Positions 36,210 to 50,030 are shown, counted from the first letter of the stretch. The stretch: 64,000 nt of DNA from Straminergon stramineum (GCA_963920665.1 OY987269.1:9240501-9304500), one strand, 5' to 3'. Notes: generated by a model from the sequence alone, not told the origin. A program made the numbers and translations.

Positions 36210-36950
36210 TTAATTCCCACAAGAATAGAATAGGGCCGAGGTCTAGGGGTGGGTAGCACCCTTAGAACCAAGAGTTAGGTCAGATACAGTTATAGAATCA
36301 TAGAGTAGACAACGAGGGGGTTCCGGGAGTATAAAATACACTCCAAACCGACTCACAATGAGGAAGTTATGAGTGGATGAAGTTTAGGGCCCAACATGGC
36401 TAAAGTAGGGCGAAATTCATCCATCCGCGTCCCCAACTTGGAACTCACATACTAGATCATAGGGTAGGGGTAGGGTTTAAAAATCAGCATCACTCGAGTT
36501 GGATAGAAGGTCCTAAGGGATGGATGAAGTTTACGCAGATTCTTCAAGGGCTAAACTTCATCCGGCTGTAGCTCTTTGTAGGAACATCCGATTCCCAAAC
36601 ATTTTAGTTTTTTAGAAATGGAAAGAATTGATCTTCAAGTTAGTACGGGTCGACTTGGTCTACTTTGAGTTAATAGAAATTCATAGCAGTCAAAGGATCA
36701 AGGCAATAGCTCTATATTAGAATAGTTTAGGGGTTCATGGCGAACTATAGGACTTAGTAGGCTTAGAAAAGATTCATTGCTTGGAAGGCATAGTGGACTG
36801 ACGTTAGGCACCCATTAGAGTAGATTTCACCCCCCAAACATTAGAACCTGGTTGTGCTCGTATATTTGTCAAAGGTGCACAAATACCCGCTCACACCATG
36901 CCACCTTTGTGGAAGTTGGGGATTATTTGTATGAGTTCCTAACATCGATT
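36210..36950 (+). repeat. Family B repeat, copy 3
   Basis: It matches the reverse complement of 26.81-27.48 kb closely, including GCCGAGGTCTAGGGGTGGG, the GAGTATAAAATACACTCC segment and the TCATCCATCC words. Confidence 0.6.
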
Positions 36951-36990
36951 TTGAATACAATCTCTAGTCCCTACTGAGTAAGTTCTATTC

Positions 36991-37650
36991 TTGGCTAATT
37001 TCCCATCTTCCCCCCCCCTCAATCTCCTTTTCTTTTATCCCTTTTTTTCTCCTTTCTTTCCCTCTAATCCTTGTCCCATGTGGAGCAAGGTGGTTGGGGT
37101 AGCCACCTACTATTCTAAAGCCCTATGCCAAGTGTTAATGACCACTTGCAACTACCTTCTCACCTCACTCCTACTAACCTAGACCTCCAAGACAAGGATT
37201 AATGACCACTATTCCTTACACTACCTCTATCCTTCTAATTAATTCCCACCATACCTAACCTACTTTCTAATAGTTGGTGGACCCCTCCTAATTCCTACTA
37301 AGTCATCTTTCCTCTCTTTCCTTCCTTCATTTGTTGTGTTGTCATAGCTCTTGGAGAGAGTTGAGGGCTTTGCGGAGAGTATGATGCTTCTTACTATTGT
37401 TCTATGTTTGAGTCCCTTTTGACTATGAGTTCCTCCCACGTTCTTTTAACTCCTTTCTATTCTACTCCCTATTTTTTGTCTTCTAATTCTTTCCTATTCT
37501 ATCCTACCTCTATTACCAAGTTCCTCCCACTATCTTTTAACTCCTTCTATCCTACTTCCTATTTTCTTCCTTCTAATTATTTCCTATTTTATCCTACCTC
37601 TACCTCATACTCTACTCTTTTTCTATGTTTTGACACTGATTGGCTTCACC
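36991..37650. repeat. Pyrimidine-rich tract and family D repeat, copy 2 (inverted)
   Basis: Nearly continuous C/T sequence on the plus strand at 37000-37070 and 37430-37620. A unit of about 100 bp containing CTTTTAACTCC and CTATTCTATCCTACC is present twice. It is related in inverted orientation to the purine-rich block near 35.5 kb. Confidence 0.55.
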
Positions 37651-38520
37651 CTCTAGCTTAGACTCCTAAGGCTCTCACGAGTTGACCCAACCCTAACGAC
37701 TGAATCCATCCACTAACTTATCCAAACCCATTGATTGAATCCAATCTAGCAAATGGTCCACTCTGCGACTATTCAATTCACCTCGTCAATTGACCCACTT
37801 GACAACTGGTTGTATCCACCTCGTTGGCTATATAGTATCCAGAGCTAGCAAGATACTCATATTGGATTGGAACTTGATGCCTGCTAATGTCAGGGCTCCT
37901 AATTGCTGGGGAGGCCACTAATGCCAAGATTTGTTGGGTGTTGGGTCTTGAAATGTTTTTAGAAAATTTGACATTTTTCCTCACTAGGACATGAAGGAAC
38001 TAAAAACTTGTTTGCCTATAATTTGAGAATAGCTTAGGATGAAAAGGACTTGGAAAAGACATGAGACTTGGCTACTATGGGCTTAAGGGGACACCTAGGA
38101 TTTGACCACTAAGACCTATGACCCACTTTTTGGATATTAAACTTTGGAGGTGAACACCGGTGTCTTGTTGTAATTCGGTACATATTGTAAAAACATATTA
38201 TTATATGTTTTGTTCAATAACTTCATAGTGACGCTATAAGGTTGAGAAGCTTAAAGGTGACGTTGTCCTGTGAAGATGTATAAGTGGATGGATTTGCCTT
38301 AAACCTTCATTCAACCTTATTAGTGAGTTTACTTTTTACTTTATAGTTCAAATGTCAAATTGGAGGGGTTTTTTCTGAGTCTCACTATGAAAAGCCTCAA
38401 CCGGACGATGAGTTTGAGCTTTCACTTTCATAGTTGCCGAATCAACTTCTTTTGTCGCGAGATTTTAGACGTCTTCGAGAAGAAGCCGAATCGTCTTGAC
38501 TACCAAAACAACCTCATGTA

Positions 38521-38799
38521 GAGTGGCGATGGAACGGTAATCTTGATGCTGATGCTCGAGCGTTGGTGATGTTGCTTCAAGTCGGATGTATTGAACCAAG
38601 TACTCGTGAAATGACGTTTAAGGCGAGTTATGAAGGTAAGAACAAGGACCAATATTTTTGTATGGTTTGGCCTGTGGAGGGTAGTTGTGGCTACCAACGA
38701 TGGTTGGAAAGGTCTATCAAACCTTTGACAAAGGCTGAGCGTGCAGAATATGTTGTCGCTACTGTCAAACACATTCTAAGGTTTCTTCAAATAGAATGA
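38521..38799 (+). pseudogene. Short coding-like fragment, family unknown
   Basis: An open frame of about 90 codons ends at TGA. It reads like a real protein (VEWRWNGNLDADARALVM, then FCMVWPVEGSCGYQRWLERS) and is less AT-biased than its surroundings. It has no clear start: a stop codon lies about 18 bases before this stretch, and the first ATG in frame is at 38563. I recognise no domain. It may be a remnant of a retroelement ORF or of a captured gene. Confidence 0.3.
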
Positions 38800-40440
38800 A
38801 GCTTTGATTGAAACTTTATTTTTTTACCTCTAATTGATATTTGTTAAGTTTTAGTTCTTATAGTTATGTTTTGAATGTTTATTGAAATCATAGTAGATGA
38901 TTGTATTTTCCGGAAATGAAATTAGAATTAGAATTTTAGTTAAAAAGGACTACGATTTGGAATGAATGTGAATGGGGAAGTGATTAGAATATTAGATGGG
39001 CCTTGGTAAGGGCATGGACTAGAGTGCCCCCACTTCTCACCTGAGATGAGGAAGAAAAGGTGGGGAAGGAATCTTAGGGAAGAAAAGAGTATGTTGGTTG
39101 TTGGGGTTCATAAGGCAGATTTTGATTTAATGTAGCCCATTGAGCATTGATCTTTTGGATTGAAAACTTTGGCATTTGATTCCTTGTGATGTGACCTTTC
39201 CAAACTATGCTTGCAAATTAAATTTGAACATGTGAATCAAAAGTTATAGAGTTTCGAAGTTGAGAAGACCCAAGGCTCTCCATTGAGAAGAGCAGAGGCT
39301 TCTTTGAGCCATAACTTTTGAAATAATTCTTGACTTATCTTCATATTTAGAGGGAGTGTATATCACTATAGTAGCTTTATAAAGAGTCATCATTCATCTG
39401 ATTTTGAGCTTGGAGGAGAAGGTTATGAAGAGTTGAAGGTTTGGAGGAAAGTTGGAATTCGAGAAAAACAAGGCCGAAACTTGTGGCGGCTACAACTTTG
39501 GGTTTGTTTTTCATATAACTTCAAAAGTTTTTGAATAGTTATTTTGTAAAATCTTCTATTCATAATGAGTTCATTTACTTGATTTGGACTCATATTGAAA
39601 AAGTTATGAATTGTGAAAGATAGGAGGGTGGGTTGCCTTCGTAGTTTAGGAAACCGAAACTTTGTTCCTCTTTAACTTTTGGACAGAGTTTTAGTTTCTT
39701 AAGAAACTTTTTCAAGTTATAGATATTAGTGTTAGGATTCTAAATTGCTATCACACTTGCAATTTGGATTTGTAGTTCAAAAGTTATAAAAGATTATAGA
39801 GGTAGTAGTTGGTTGACAAGGGAATTAAGAAACCTCTACTTTGCACTCTAATAACTTTTGTACAGTAGTTTAATTAAACTTGAAATTTGAAGGGTATCTT
39901 GCTTGTGAAGTTAGCTTTCCAAAATGCTATTACACTAAGTATTTGGAAACTTAAGCCATCTGTGGCACTAGGGAGAAGGTTACAACTAGTGTGGAGAGTA
40001 GTTCTTTAGTGTGTGTTTTTTGTAGTTTGGAGTTCTTTTGAAGATTGGAAAAATTAAAGAGTCCAAGACATGAAGACTTGAAGATTCAAAGGCCATACAT
40101 GCCAAAGACCTAGCCGTGTGTTGTGGCTTGTAGCTTTGTTGGTCTTGGCCAGCTTTAGAGGCCCGTTGTCTTTTATTGTTATTCCAATCTGGATTTGGAG
40201 GATCGTTGCATTCAATTCTGTATTGTAAACTTGTTGCAGGTTATATGGATATTCAACTTAGCCTCTTTTTGTGTTGTCGGTGATGAAGTGGGGTTGATCA
40301 CCCACATCGTCGAATTTTATATGGTTCTCATTGGTGAGGCTAAATTAATGACCAATTGATCGGTGAATTTCAGGTTTAGGAGCCCATCATTCAAACGACA
40401 ACTCGTATTCTGTTGTCCCGTTTTACTTGTCTGAAAATTT
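38800..40440. other. Repeat-like sequence with many ATAACTTTTG words, no gene
   Basis: The phrase ATAACTTTTG or a close variant recurs every 100-200 bp between 39.2 and 39.9 kb, as is common in plant LTR sequence. No ORF, terminus or target duplication could be supported. Confidence 0.35.
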
Positions 40441-40639
40441 GTTTCTTATTACACACCTTTACCCATGCCCTTTAGATCCACTATAGGATAGGATGGGTGA
40501 AGATCGGGTGAAGATTCAAGTTTGAAGATTTCGAAGACCGAGAGTAGATACAAGATACAAGATACAAGATACAAGAATCTCCATCGAAGCTCTACAACTA
40601 ATAGCCAAACACTTTGCGTGTTCTCTAAGCGCACTCCTC

Positions 40640-42779
40640 TCAACCTGACACTGGGTAAGTTCAAAGCCCTGCCTTCAATTGGGGTTTAACACCAAATTTA
40701 AAACTAGGAGGTACCTCGGGATTCAAAGCTCCGCCATTGGTAGGACTTTAGTACATAATCTAAGATTCTTGGGACCAAGAGGGTCCAAAGCTTCATTGTC
40801 ACAACGGGACCTACAATGACACGTGCAAAGCAATGTTTTTCTTTTGCATTGTAGCAATACAACATGTAGAGAGTGGAAGATGGTCCCTCCAAAGTTAAAC
40901 CATTGTGACTATGCCACGACACTAGATTCTAGCTCCATGATGCCAAAAAAAAAAACTGGTGCACAACTAAAACAAGGTTAGTAGAACATGGGGACTTAGA
41001 ACATCCTCAAAGAACTGCGACACATGTTAGTATAGCAATGGTTAGTACAAGACTCAAGGCAAATTAGAGGCCACCCAAAGTAACATCGCCAAGGTATGGT
41101 GAGGGATTGGCTCTAGGGTTAATACAATGGACTAATGGATACCTACAACCTCCCAAAAAAGTGACAAGACCCAAGGGGAGAAGACAACAACACCCTCCCT
41201 AAGGTTAGTAGAATTAGAGGCTCAAAAACTTAAGCAAACTTGAAACAAACCACCACATGGAAGACACAAGACTTAGCAATGGCAAAACAAGAAGACACAA
41301 AATGCAAAGGGACCCTGAGACCTCTACAACTTGCAAAAGACTAGCAAAAAAGACCAAAAAAAAGAAGACAAGCACCGCTAAGGTTTTTTGCTAAATGCCA
41401 AAAGTTCCAACAAAAGTGAATCTAACGGACCCAAATATAAAAGGGGGGTGGTTTGAGAGGAGAAGGGCACCCTTTTTATAAGTGGCTAGGCACCCCACAT
41501 CCTCTCTAAGTTAGAATCCGGTAACTCCATTTCCAAAATGGGAACTCAAAACCCTACATCTTCTTAAGATTTTTGCTTGCAACTAGGAGATTGACTTCTT
41601 AGCTTCTACGTTGATCCGACTTTTAACTTTTGGAGTTTAACTTCAATTTGCAAACGGATTGCGCCATTGGCTCCAAAAGGCCATTTTCAATTTGGAAAGT
41701 CCCTCCTCCCCTTTTCCCTTCGCAAAACCCCCATCAAAATCTAGCACCAACTTTAGTCAAAAAAAGGGTTGAAAATCTAATTTTTGGAGGTTGCCTTTTT
41801 TGAAGAAGTTGATTAGCCAAGATGATTTGAAAGGTCCAAGGGGGTAAGAGAAGACTCTTTGTTGATTTTATTTCGACTCCCTGAGCTTTAGAGACACCGG
41901 TCAACTCCTCGCAAATATTACCACGCCGTTTAAATTAGAAGGCACCTCCTAGTTGGGGCACCTCCCGCTATCAAAACGTCACAAAACTTGTCAAAGTTCA
42001 TTATTAACATAAAAGAACCTATCCTAATTTTTAGTGAGATTTTACCACCCTTTGGAAAAAAATTTAGGAATTTTTAGAAATTTCGCATCATGAATTTCAG
42101 TGGTTGACCATCTCGAAATAATACTTCTACAAGTCAAAAAATTTCGAGACTTTTTGTGGAACCTCTCAGGGAATTCCACAATTGGTTGTGCAAGCTCATA
42201 TTCTTACTTTGTACATGTAGGGTTGGAGAGGATAAATCCTACCCTCTGCTAAATGCATGGAAAATAGGAAATCTTTCATATACAAGGGAATCTTGGCGAA
42301 TGGACTTCACTTCTAATACCTTGGCATGCTCCAAAACCTAGATCAATGTCTATGGACTGTAGATTCTTCCACAAGCCCCTCTTGATATAGTAACCCCTGC
42401 AATATTAGCAATTGAAGTTTCTACGATTTCAATAGTGGAATGGGAAAATTAAGACCTACCTAGGTATCTCACAAGACTTTTCTCGCCTTGATTCTAGCTA
42501 GATTAGTCTACTAACTTAGTAGATTTGGCTATTTTAGGCAACTTCACTCAAACCTTCTAACTTCCACCATTTGGGATTCTAGCATATGTACACGTGGACA
42601 TCTAAAATGGTTCTAGACCTAAAATCCTAATTGAGACCAAATACCTATTTTGGTATGCCACAACTTATTTTGGTCTTACGCTCTTTTTGGGGTTTTTTTA
42701 CATTTAATTACCTCCTAAATTATAAAATTTGAAAAAAAGAAAAATTGTGAGGCCTAAACAACAAATTGGGAGCTCACAA
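40640..42779 (-). repeat. Family A LTR, copy 4 (most complete, inverted)
   Basis: Read on the minus strand it starts TGTGAGCTCCCAATTTG at 42779. It passes the block shared with 28.1 and 30.5 kb, reaches a TATA box (TATAAAAA, 41480-41473), the TTGGGTCCGTTAGATTC phrase, and AGCTTTGAATCC motifs at about 40.73 kb. It is about 2.1 kb long as judged by similarity. The end towards 40.6 kb is not defined. Confidence 0.6.
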
Positions 42780-43059
42780 TGTTCAATCCACATATCACTC
42801 TTGTAGTGTATTTTGGTCATTTAATGCTATTTACTCTTAATGTGAATTTCAGCTATAAAAGTGACATTTATTGAATTTGAGTCCAACAAATGAAATGAAG
42901 CTTATCAAGTCAAGTTTCTAATTGGATTAAAAATTTGAAAATTCTTATATCTCAATATTTTATAGCAATTATGAACTTCGTGTGTATGACCATGGTTTGT
43001 TGATTATGTAATTTTAGAGTGACATAATAGCTTTTGTTTATACCATGATGTTATTATGA

Positions 43060-43460
43060 GTGTTTTATCCCCACCCTCGGAATAAATCAAGTACAACTAG
43101 GTTCTATTTGATTCCCACGCCAATCTTCTATGAGTCTCTAGCATTGTCTAGTTGTGCCTTCCAAGTAACGGACAAACTTGTCTTTTCCTAATTTTTTAGA
43201 ACACCTAAATGCCAAACCTAACTAAATAAATATCAATTAGTTAGTGACTTGGCCCGGTTTTGGCCTAAGTCACCAAAACAATGGTTTGTTAAAGATTAAC
43301 TAACTAAACCAAGTTGTAGAGCATCTAATGTCTTTTTTGAAAAGCTAGAATTTGTCTAAAATAGACACTCCTACTAGGAAGTTATTAAAAAATGAAGTTT
43401 TACTTCTAAATTAACCTATTAAACTTCATCCATCAACATCTAATAATCTAAATTCTAAAT
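43060..43460 (-). repeat. Family B repeat, copy 4
   Basis: Similarity to 26.81-26.93 kb (GCACAACTAGGTTCTTG and TTGTGCCTTTCAAG in the same order) places it in family B. It lies immediately upstream, in minus-strand sense, of family A copy 4. Confidence 0.5.
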
Positions 43461-43970
43461 CTACCACAATAACTATCTTAATAACTTTTAAAGTTTACCA
43501 GAACAAATTTCTTCTAGTAACTTTAAAAGTACCTCAATAACTTTCTTTGGTAATTTTTAAATTATCACAATAACTTTCATTGCTAACTTCTAAACTTATC
43601 ATAATAACTTCTTTTAGTAATTTTTTCTAATAACTTTTAACTTACTATAGTAAGTTTTCCTAGTAACTTCTCAAATCATTATGATAAATGATGGAAAAGT
43701 CAACCAATCTTATCACTTATTAATGGCATCATCCTTTAATAGAAGAAGTCTTTTGAGAAGCTTTATAGATAGTATAAGCCTTTTGAGAGAGGCTTCCGAA
43801 ATATTAATAGTCTTTTGAGAGGGGCTTCTCAAATAGTAGAAGCTTCTTGAGAAAAGCTTCCTAGATATTAGAAACCTCTTGAAAAGGGCTTTCCAATGAG
43901 TAGAAGCTTCTTGAGAAACTTCCTAGATAGAGGCTCTTGAAGCTTCCTCTTTATCTCTCTCTCTCATCTT
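43460..43970. repeat. Two adjacent degenerate tandem arrays
   Basis: From 43460 to 43690 a unit of roughly 35 bp built on AATAACTTTTAAA is repeated about six times. From 43730 to 43970 a different unit of roughly 40-50 bp built on GAAGCTTCTTGAGA or TCTTTTGAGAGGGGCTTC is repeated about six times. Both have drifted considerably. Confidence 0.65.
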
Positions 43971-44559
43971 TTTTCAATCTTGTGAATGTTGCAAAAACAT
44001 CAACAATTGCTCAAAAAACAATCTTAGTTTGACTTCCAAACTTCAAGTCTTCATAACTTCATAGTCTTTGACAATTTAGCTATTTTAAGGCAAACTCTCA
44101 GAGTTTCTAATACTCTTGACAACCAAAAATGAAACATCAACAAACTTTTACACAAATTTAGTTCATAATTGTAAGCCAAAGCTTTGTCATCAAGACAAGA
44201 GTCACACAATGTCAAAGCTTCATTGTATGTGGTGGAAGCCACACAAAAACAAAAGAAATGTTAAAATTAAAGTCAAAGTATCGCCATATGAGGCATAAGC
44301 CACACAAAACATAAAAGAAGAGTTAGTACTAGAGCCAAAGCTTTGACATAAGGGACGAAACCAACAAATAAAGGAAATAGTATAGGAACAAACAATAGTT
44401 TGTACAAACAAACAAAAATTAGTGTACTAATAAAAATATCCATAATATAAAAAAGATTAAATCTAAACACCCAAATTTCATAACTAGTGTTTGCAAGTCT
44501 AGACTCTAGGGGGGATGCCTCTATATTGGGGAGCCCGTGCAAGTCACTTATCAAATGAA

Positions 44560-45480
44560 AATTAAATCCACGATACTCAAACCCAACATATAAATGGTTG
44601 CAGGTCTAAACTCTAAACTCTAAGGAGATACCTCCATATCAAGGGTTTTCACACAAGGAGTTCATGCAAGTCACTTTAACAAATGAAAAACAAAATCTAA
44701 GGGTCCTAACTAACAACCTTGCCAAAATTCTACTAGGACACCTTGGGGGGTATATAGTACAAAAAGCAAATAACTAAAGAAAGAAAGTTGGAAGACTAAA
44801 CCTCCCAAAACACAAGTTGAATGCAAGTTAATCATAGCTTAAAGGGACTCCTACATCTTTCAAGAAGAGCACTTAGAAGCAAAAGGAATGTGATCTCTAC
44901 TCACAATTCAAAGAAAACACAAAATGGCTTGATAGACAACTTTTAGAACTAGAAGGCCAACAAGTTGACCTAACAAGAAAACAAGAAAAGTAATGGCTAA
45001 CAAGTTGGCCAAACAAATAAAAAAGGGTAGTTTGTGAGAAGAAGGTAGGCCCACATATTCTTCTTAAGGCCTCTCCTTCTTCACTTTTATTGTTATATAT
45101 TTTTAGAATTAATTCTAATTATTATTAATTACCAAAAAAAATTCAAATATTTTTATTGGACCCTCTACAATTTTAGGAGAAAAGTTGCAAATGACAAATG
45201 AATTCTGCCATTGGTTTCAAAAGGCCCAAATTGGTAAAAGGCATCCCCTATTTCCTACTTCCAAGCCACTATGGCTTGCTAAAGCCAATGTATTATAAAT
45301 TTAAATAAAGATAAAATTATCAAATGATGGAATTTACCTTTTCCAAATGATTTGACTAGCCTAAGTTATTTGGAAGGTTTGTGACAGTTAGAAAAGAGTC
45401 CTCTTCGATTTCAATTTGACACTATATGCTCTTGGAATGTTGGACAACACATTGAATTGTCATAAATTCTTCCTAAATTC
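44560..45480 (-). repeat. Family A LTR, copy 5, strongly diverged
   Basis: The block at 45170-45430 aligns with 41600-41880 in the same orientation (AAATGAATTCTGCCATTGG against AAACGGATTGCGCCATTGG, then the GGAAGGTTTGTGACAG region). AT content is higher, so it is the oldest copy in the window. Confidence 0.45.
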
Positions 45481-48400
45481 AAAGCAAGAAAATATATTTA
45501 CTATCAAAATTGTGTCAACAATCTACTAGGAAAATTTAATTACTATCAAAAATCTTTATTTTATCATTTCTACATTGATAGAGTGGAAATACAATTGTTT
45601 TTCTTGTTTTATTTTTCCATTTCATTGTATAGGCACTTCTTGCTTAGTGAATTCTATAGCATATTTCAAATCTTTAAATAAACTAGAGCCATTGTCTTAA
45701 GGTGTCATGAACAATATTTTTTTATTTTCATAATTTATGTCATGTCATCTCAAATTTGAAATAGTATAAAACAACAATTCAATTTCATCTAACTAAGATG
45801 TTGTTAGCAATGACAATGGCATTCATGTAAAATTTATAGTATATTCCAAGAGTTTTATTTTTTTATTAAAAAAATAATTCTTGCAAGAGAATTACCAAAA
45901 TACGGAGATTAAAATTTTGTATCATTGGAGCATTAAGAAAGACTACCATTCTTCTAAAATTTGTTGTCCATTATCATGTTAAAAAAATGTTCCACTTAAT
46001 CCCAATGGTAGCAAAAGATTGGAATATCACATTGATTTTGGAAATTCAAGCAAGCATTGTCTTTCAAGAATCATTTCAAGGAACATCAAAGATTTTTTTA
46101 AGTAAAAAATATCATCACAATGAAGGGTTACAATTTTTTTGAACTTCTATATTCTCAATGTCTTTTATTCATTAAAAACCACTCAAAATTGTCATTTCTT
46201 GTGCAAAGAGCACAAATTTTTCATTTTGGGGGGCATATGGAAAAAATTTCAGAAACTTTGACCAAACATATTGCAAGTTATTTGGGTTCAAAATGAAGAA
46301 AACACAATCTTTTGGCATTGTGGCATAATAGTTTTTAAACTTTAAATCCTTTTAACTTGATTTCATTTAATTTTTTTATCACAAAGAATTGAATTGAGAG
46401 CTTAGAATTTTTTTTTAAATAATGTAATTTTCATTTAAAATAAAATTGTTAAGTGGAAGTCAATAAAAGATAAAGAGAAAAAATAAATAGGTCTAAGATA
46501 GATAATAGATCTAAGATGGAATTGAAACACCCTAATCCCAATGGTGAGATTGCTCTAACAATCAAACCTCGAGCAACTTTTTTTGGTGAAAACTGTGAAA
46601 ATTGAGTTTATAAATAGATACAATATGTTACTTTTTCAAGAAGATGCTACATTTACCCTCAAAACAAGATGCTCTATAATTTTCACATTACATGTCCAAA
46701 TGGAACAAACCAAAGTTTTCCATATAGGAAAGTTTATTATCTAAAAAATTTCAAATTTTTGTGTTGTTTTGTTCTATTCCTTCCTTACTATTTTGAGCTT
46801 TGTGAGACATAACTTTTAGTCCTATGCATTAATTGAAATATAAATTATATTTCAAAAAAGCTCATTTGATTTTCAATCTTGAAAAAAAAATTTCAAAAAA
46901 GCATACCAATAATTGAGATCATAGAAGCCTACATGAATTGCCAAATGTCCTTGAAGTGGACATTTAGTCTTTTAGAGATTATATAAGACCCAAAAAGAGA
47001 CCACTCTTCTATAAATATAGATGTAAATGCATAAATTTTGTAATTTTTTTGGCCAACTATTTTCATATGTATCACGAGGCCAATAATATTTGGTTTACAA
47101 TTAAATATTATAAAATTGATCAATATAGTGCCATATATATTATTTAATGTACATCCAAAATTTATTTACACCTTCAATTTATTGAAGATATGAATACCTT
47201 GCCACATAAATCCAAGCCTGTGTTTTTTGGTTTAGTTTTATTTTTCTAATTCCTTTTGGAATGCCATGAAACTTTTTTTGCTTTCAAAAATTTAAATATT
47301 CAATTTTTTTATTCTATTCAAATTGACCATTTCTACATTTAACATGCACAAAAAACATTAAACAATGCAATTTCATTCATTTTTCTTTTAAAAACATGCT
47401 TCAAAAATCCAATATTTTCTATCTAACATGTATAGATCATGAGAAATATTCCTTGAAGTGTTTCTAATATGACTTAGAATAGTCTCCAGAAATAACCCTA
47501 TTGTTACGAAGATGCATGTTTCAATCACAAACAATCAAAATATGGTACAAAATTAGTACATATAAGTGTTATTTGATCCATGTAATGTCATTAGGGTCCT
47601 CATTATTTTTCAAGCATATCTTTCTATAACTATGGATCAAATAAGAGTTTTCAATCTCAATATGAAAGGCATAGTATGAAAACAAGATATGTTAACAACT
47701 CAAGGGGGTCATTGTGTTAAAAAAATAAGGATATAGGTGTGAACAACCATTATGTTATAGGGGGGTGTGAATTTTTTTTTCACATACTATCATTATGTAA
47801 TTTTCTAATGGGACCTATTATTCCATACCCTATAGTACTTTAAAAACATCCAATGCCTTTTTTGATACCCTATATTACTTTAAACCCATTTTTAATTTTT
47901 AGCCCCCAGGTTTTTAAAATATCCTATTATTTGTTTGCACATATGTTCCTACTCCAAGTGCTCACTAACCCCCGAGGTTAACAATGAAGAAAATTTCATT
48001 GGCTAAAATTGATAAGTATTGAGTTGCTAATTTGCTTTCATGTAGAGTTCACAATTGTTCATTCAAGACCGACTATCCCTTGTTCAACCTCAAATATCGT
48101 GCAAAGTCATTATTTCTTGATTTTGGAGATTTCAATAAATGAGTCATTACAAGATATATTTGTTGTTTTTGTCTCAAAATGGCCTATTTCAGTGAGACCT
48201 ATGACTTTTGGAATAATCACTTTTAAATAAAATGAAATATGAATAATTTGTAAAGCACAAAAAATAGTGTATGTGTAAAAATTCAAGCCAAAAAAATTTA
48301 TCTCTAAAAGTTATGCACAAAAAAGAGTGATGGAAAATGCCAAGAAAATAGATACTTTGATGTTTGATTTTTAGAATATAATAAAAACATTCAAAAAAAT

Positions 48401-49200
48401 AAACTAAAAATTGGACATTTTTCCTAATTTGAAGATGCTCCTTCTCAACCATTTGAATCTTTGGGAAAAAAATTGTGTTCTCTACACTTATACAAAAGTA
48501 GTGCACTTTGAGCACATGTAGAAGGTAGACACTTTACTATTTTTAGAAAATCTCTTTGTAGACTTCTATAACTTTTGTTGAAGTCCTTGACTTCCACTTT
48601 TGACCTTTCAATTTGCATTTTTGGGTCAAAAGAAGTACTACCCTTCCCCCAATGACAAATGTAGATATCCAAATAGGATTTAAAAAATAAGAATAAACTC
48701 ATTAAAAAATTGGAAAAAATTATCGATTGTTTAAAACTATCCTATGAAACTTCTTTCAAATTTTTATAAAAAAATAACATATAGTGCAAAAGTTATGAGC
48801 AAAAATCCACTTATCCAAGGCCATGGGGACAAAAAAGGACAAGTGTTTCTTACAATCAACCATATAATATGGAATTAAAAAATAGTAATGATTCCAAGCC
48901 AAGTCAATTATATTAAATGACTTGTAAATTTGAATCCACATCCAAAGTTAATACGAACCTAAAAGTAATTTAAAGTCGTTCTTACTATTCTTCTCCAAGT
49001 TTGACTTTACAAAGTTTATTATGGCAAATGTAAAAAATGCGAAAATCCACAATAAAAAGAATGATAAATTTAAGGAGAATTGATGATACAATTGTAATCT
49101 TGAAAGAGCATGTGTGGAAAATTGCCAATGCTTGCATATCTTAAGGTGATTACTAGTATTCCAACGCTAAACATATATTGGACACAAGACAAAAGAAGCT
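45481..49200. other. AT-rich intergenic sequence
   Basis: No gene is recognised. At 48.72-48.86 kb the sequence GTGTTTCTTACAATCA, preceded by an AAAAGTTATG segment, resembles the outer end of the right arm of the hairpin at 20.3 kb and may be a single diverged relative of it. Confidence 0.4.
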
Positions 49201-50030
49201 TCTTTGAAAAATAGTAGAATAAGATTTGATCTTAGATTTTAAGAAAGAGTACATAAACAATGCTAGAAGAAGCTAAAAACTCCAAGAGATGTGTTGTCAA
49301 GTGTTATTGACTTCCTACAATGAACTCCAATCAAGAACAAAAAATATACTTATGAACAAGAATACTTTTACAAAGAGCTCAGACCACCCAACTATAGAAA
49401 GAAAGAAACCTCCAAAAGAGAGTCTCCTCACCTGTGAGCTCCATCTTATATAATGGAGACTATCAATAAAGACTATTAGTCCTTGAGATAGATTAAGACT
49501 TCTTTTTTATTTTTAGCTTTCTATCTTGAGTTTTATCTAAAGCCACCCACTTAAGTAATAGTCTTAATTATACTTCTTCAAATCATATCTCATGCAAATC
49601 ATATCTTATCCAAATCTCAATCTTCTACTCAAAGTTATCTAACTCCAAGTTCCAAAGTACTTGTCTTTATTTGGGAGTTGTCTAATTCTAGTTCACTAGT
49701 CATCCAAGTGAAGTTGTCTAATACCACTGCAGAAATCCATTGTTTGGAGGTATCTGTCTCCAAGCACTCTAATGCCCTTGTCATCGAACTGTAGTAGTCT
49801 AATTCTAGTTCACAAATCCACCATTTGGAGATATATATCTCCAGGCAATCTTTGCTTATCCACTAGTATACATTTCATCATAAATTAGTTCATCCATCAA
49901 TGCATTTATCCATCAAAAGTCATAACATAAAGGTTATAATACAATCATTATAAATTCTTTCATCTAATAATGCCTTCATCCATCAAAGGGTTGTGACAAG
50001 GGTCATAACATGAAGATTGCAAATCACTTG
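49200..50030 (-). repeat. LTR-like repeat, family C, copy 2 (inverted)
   Basis: This is the reverse complement of the 6.49-7.0 kb repeat, extended by about 150 bp. It has the TATA-like CATTATATAAGATG at about 49450. The outer part, with repeated CATCCATCAA words, also matches 63.03-63.18 kb. Confidence 0.55.
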
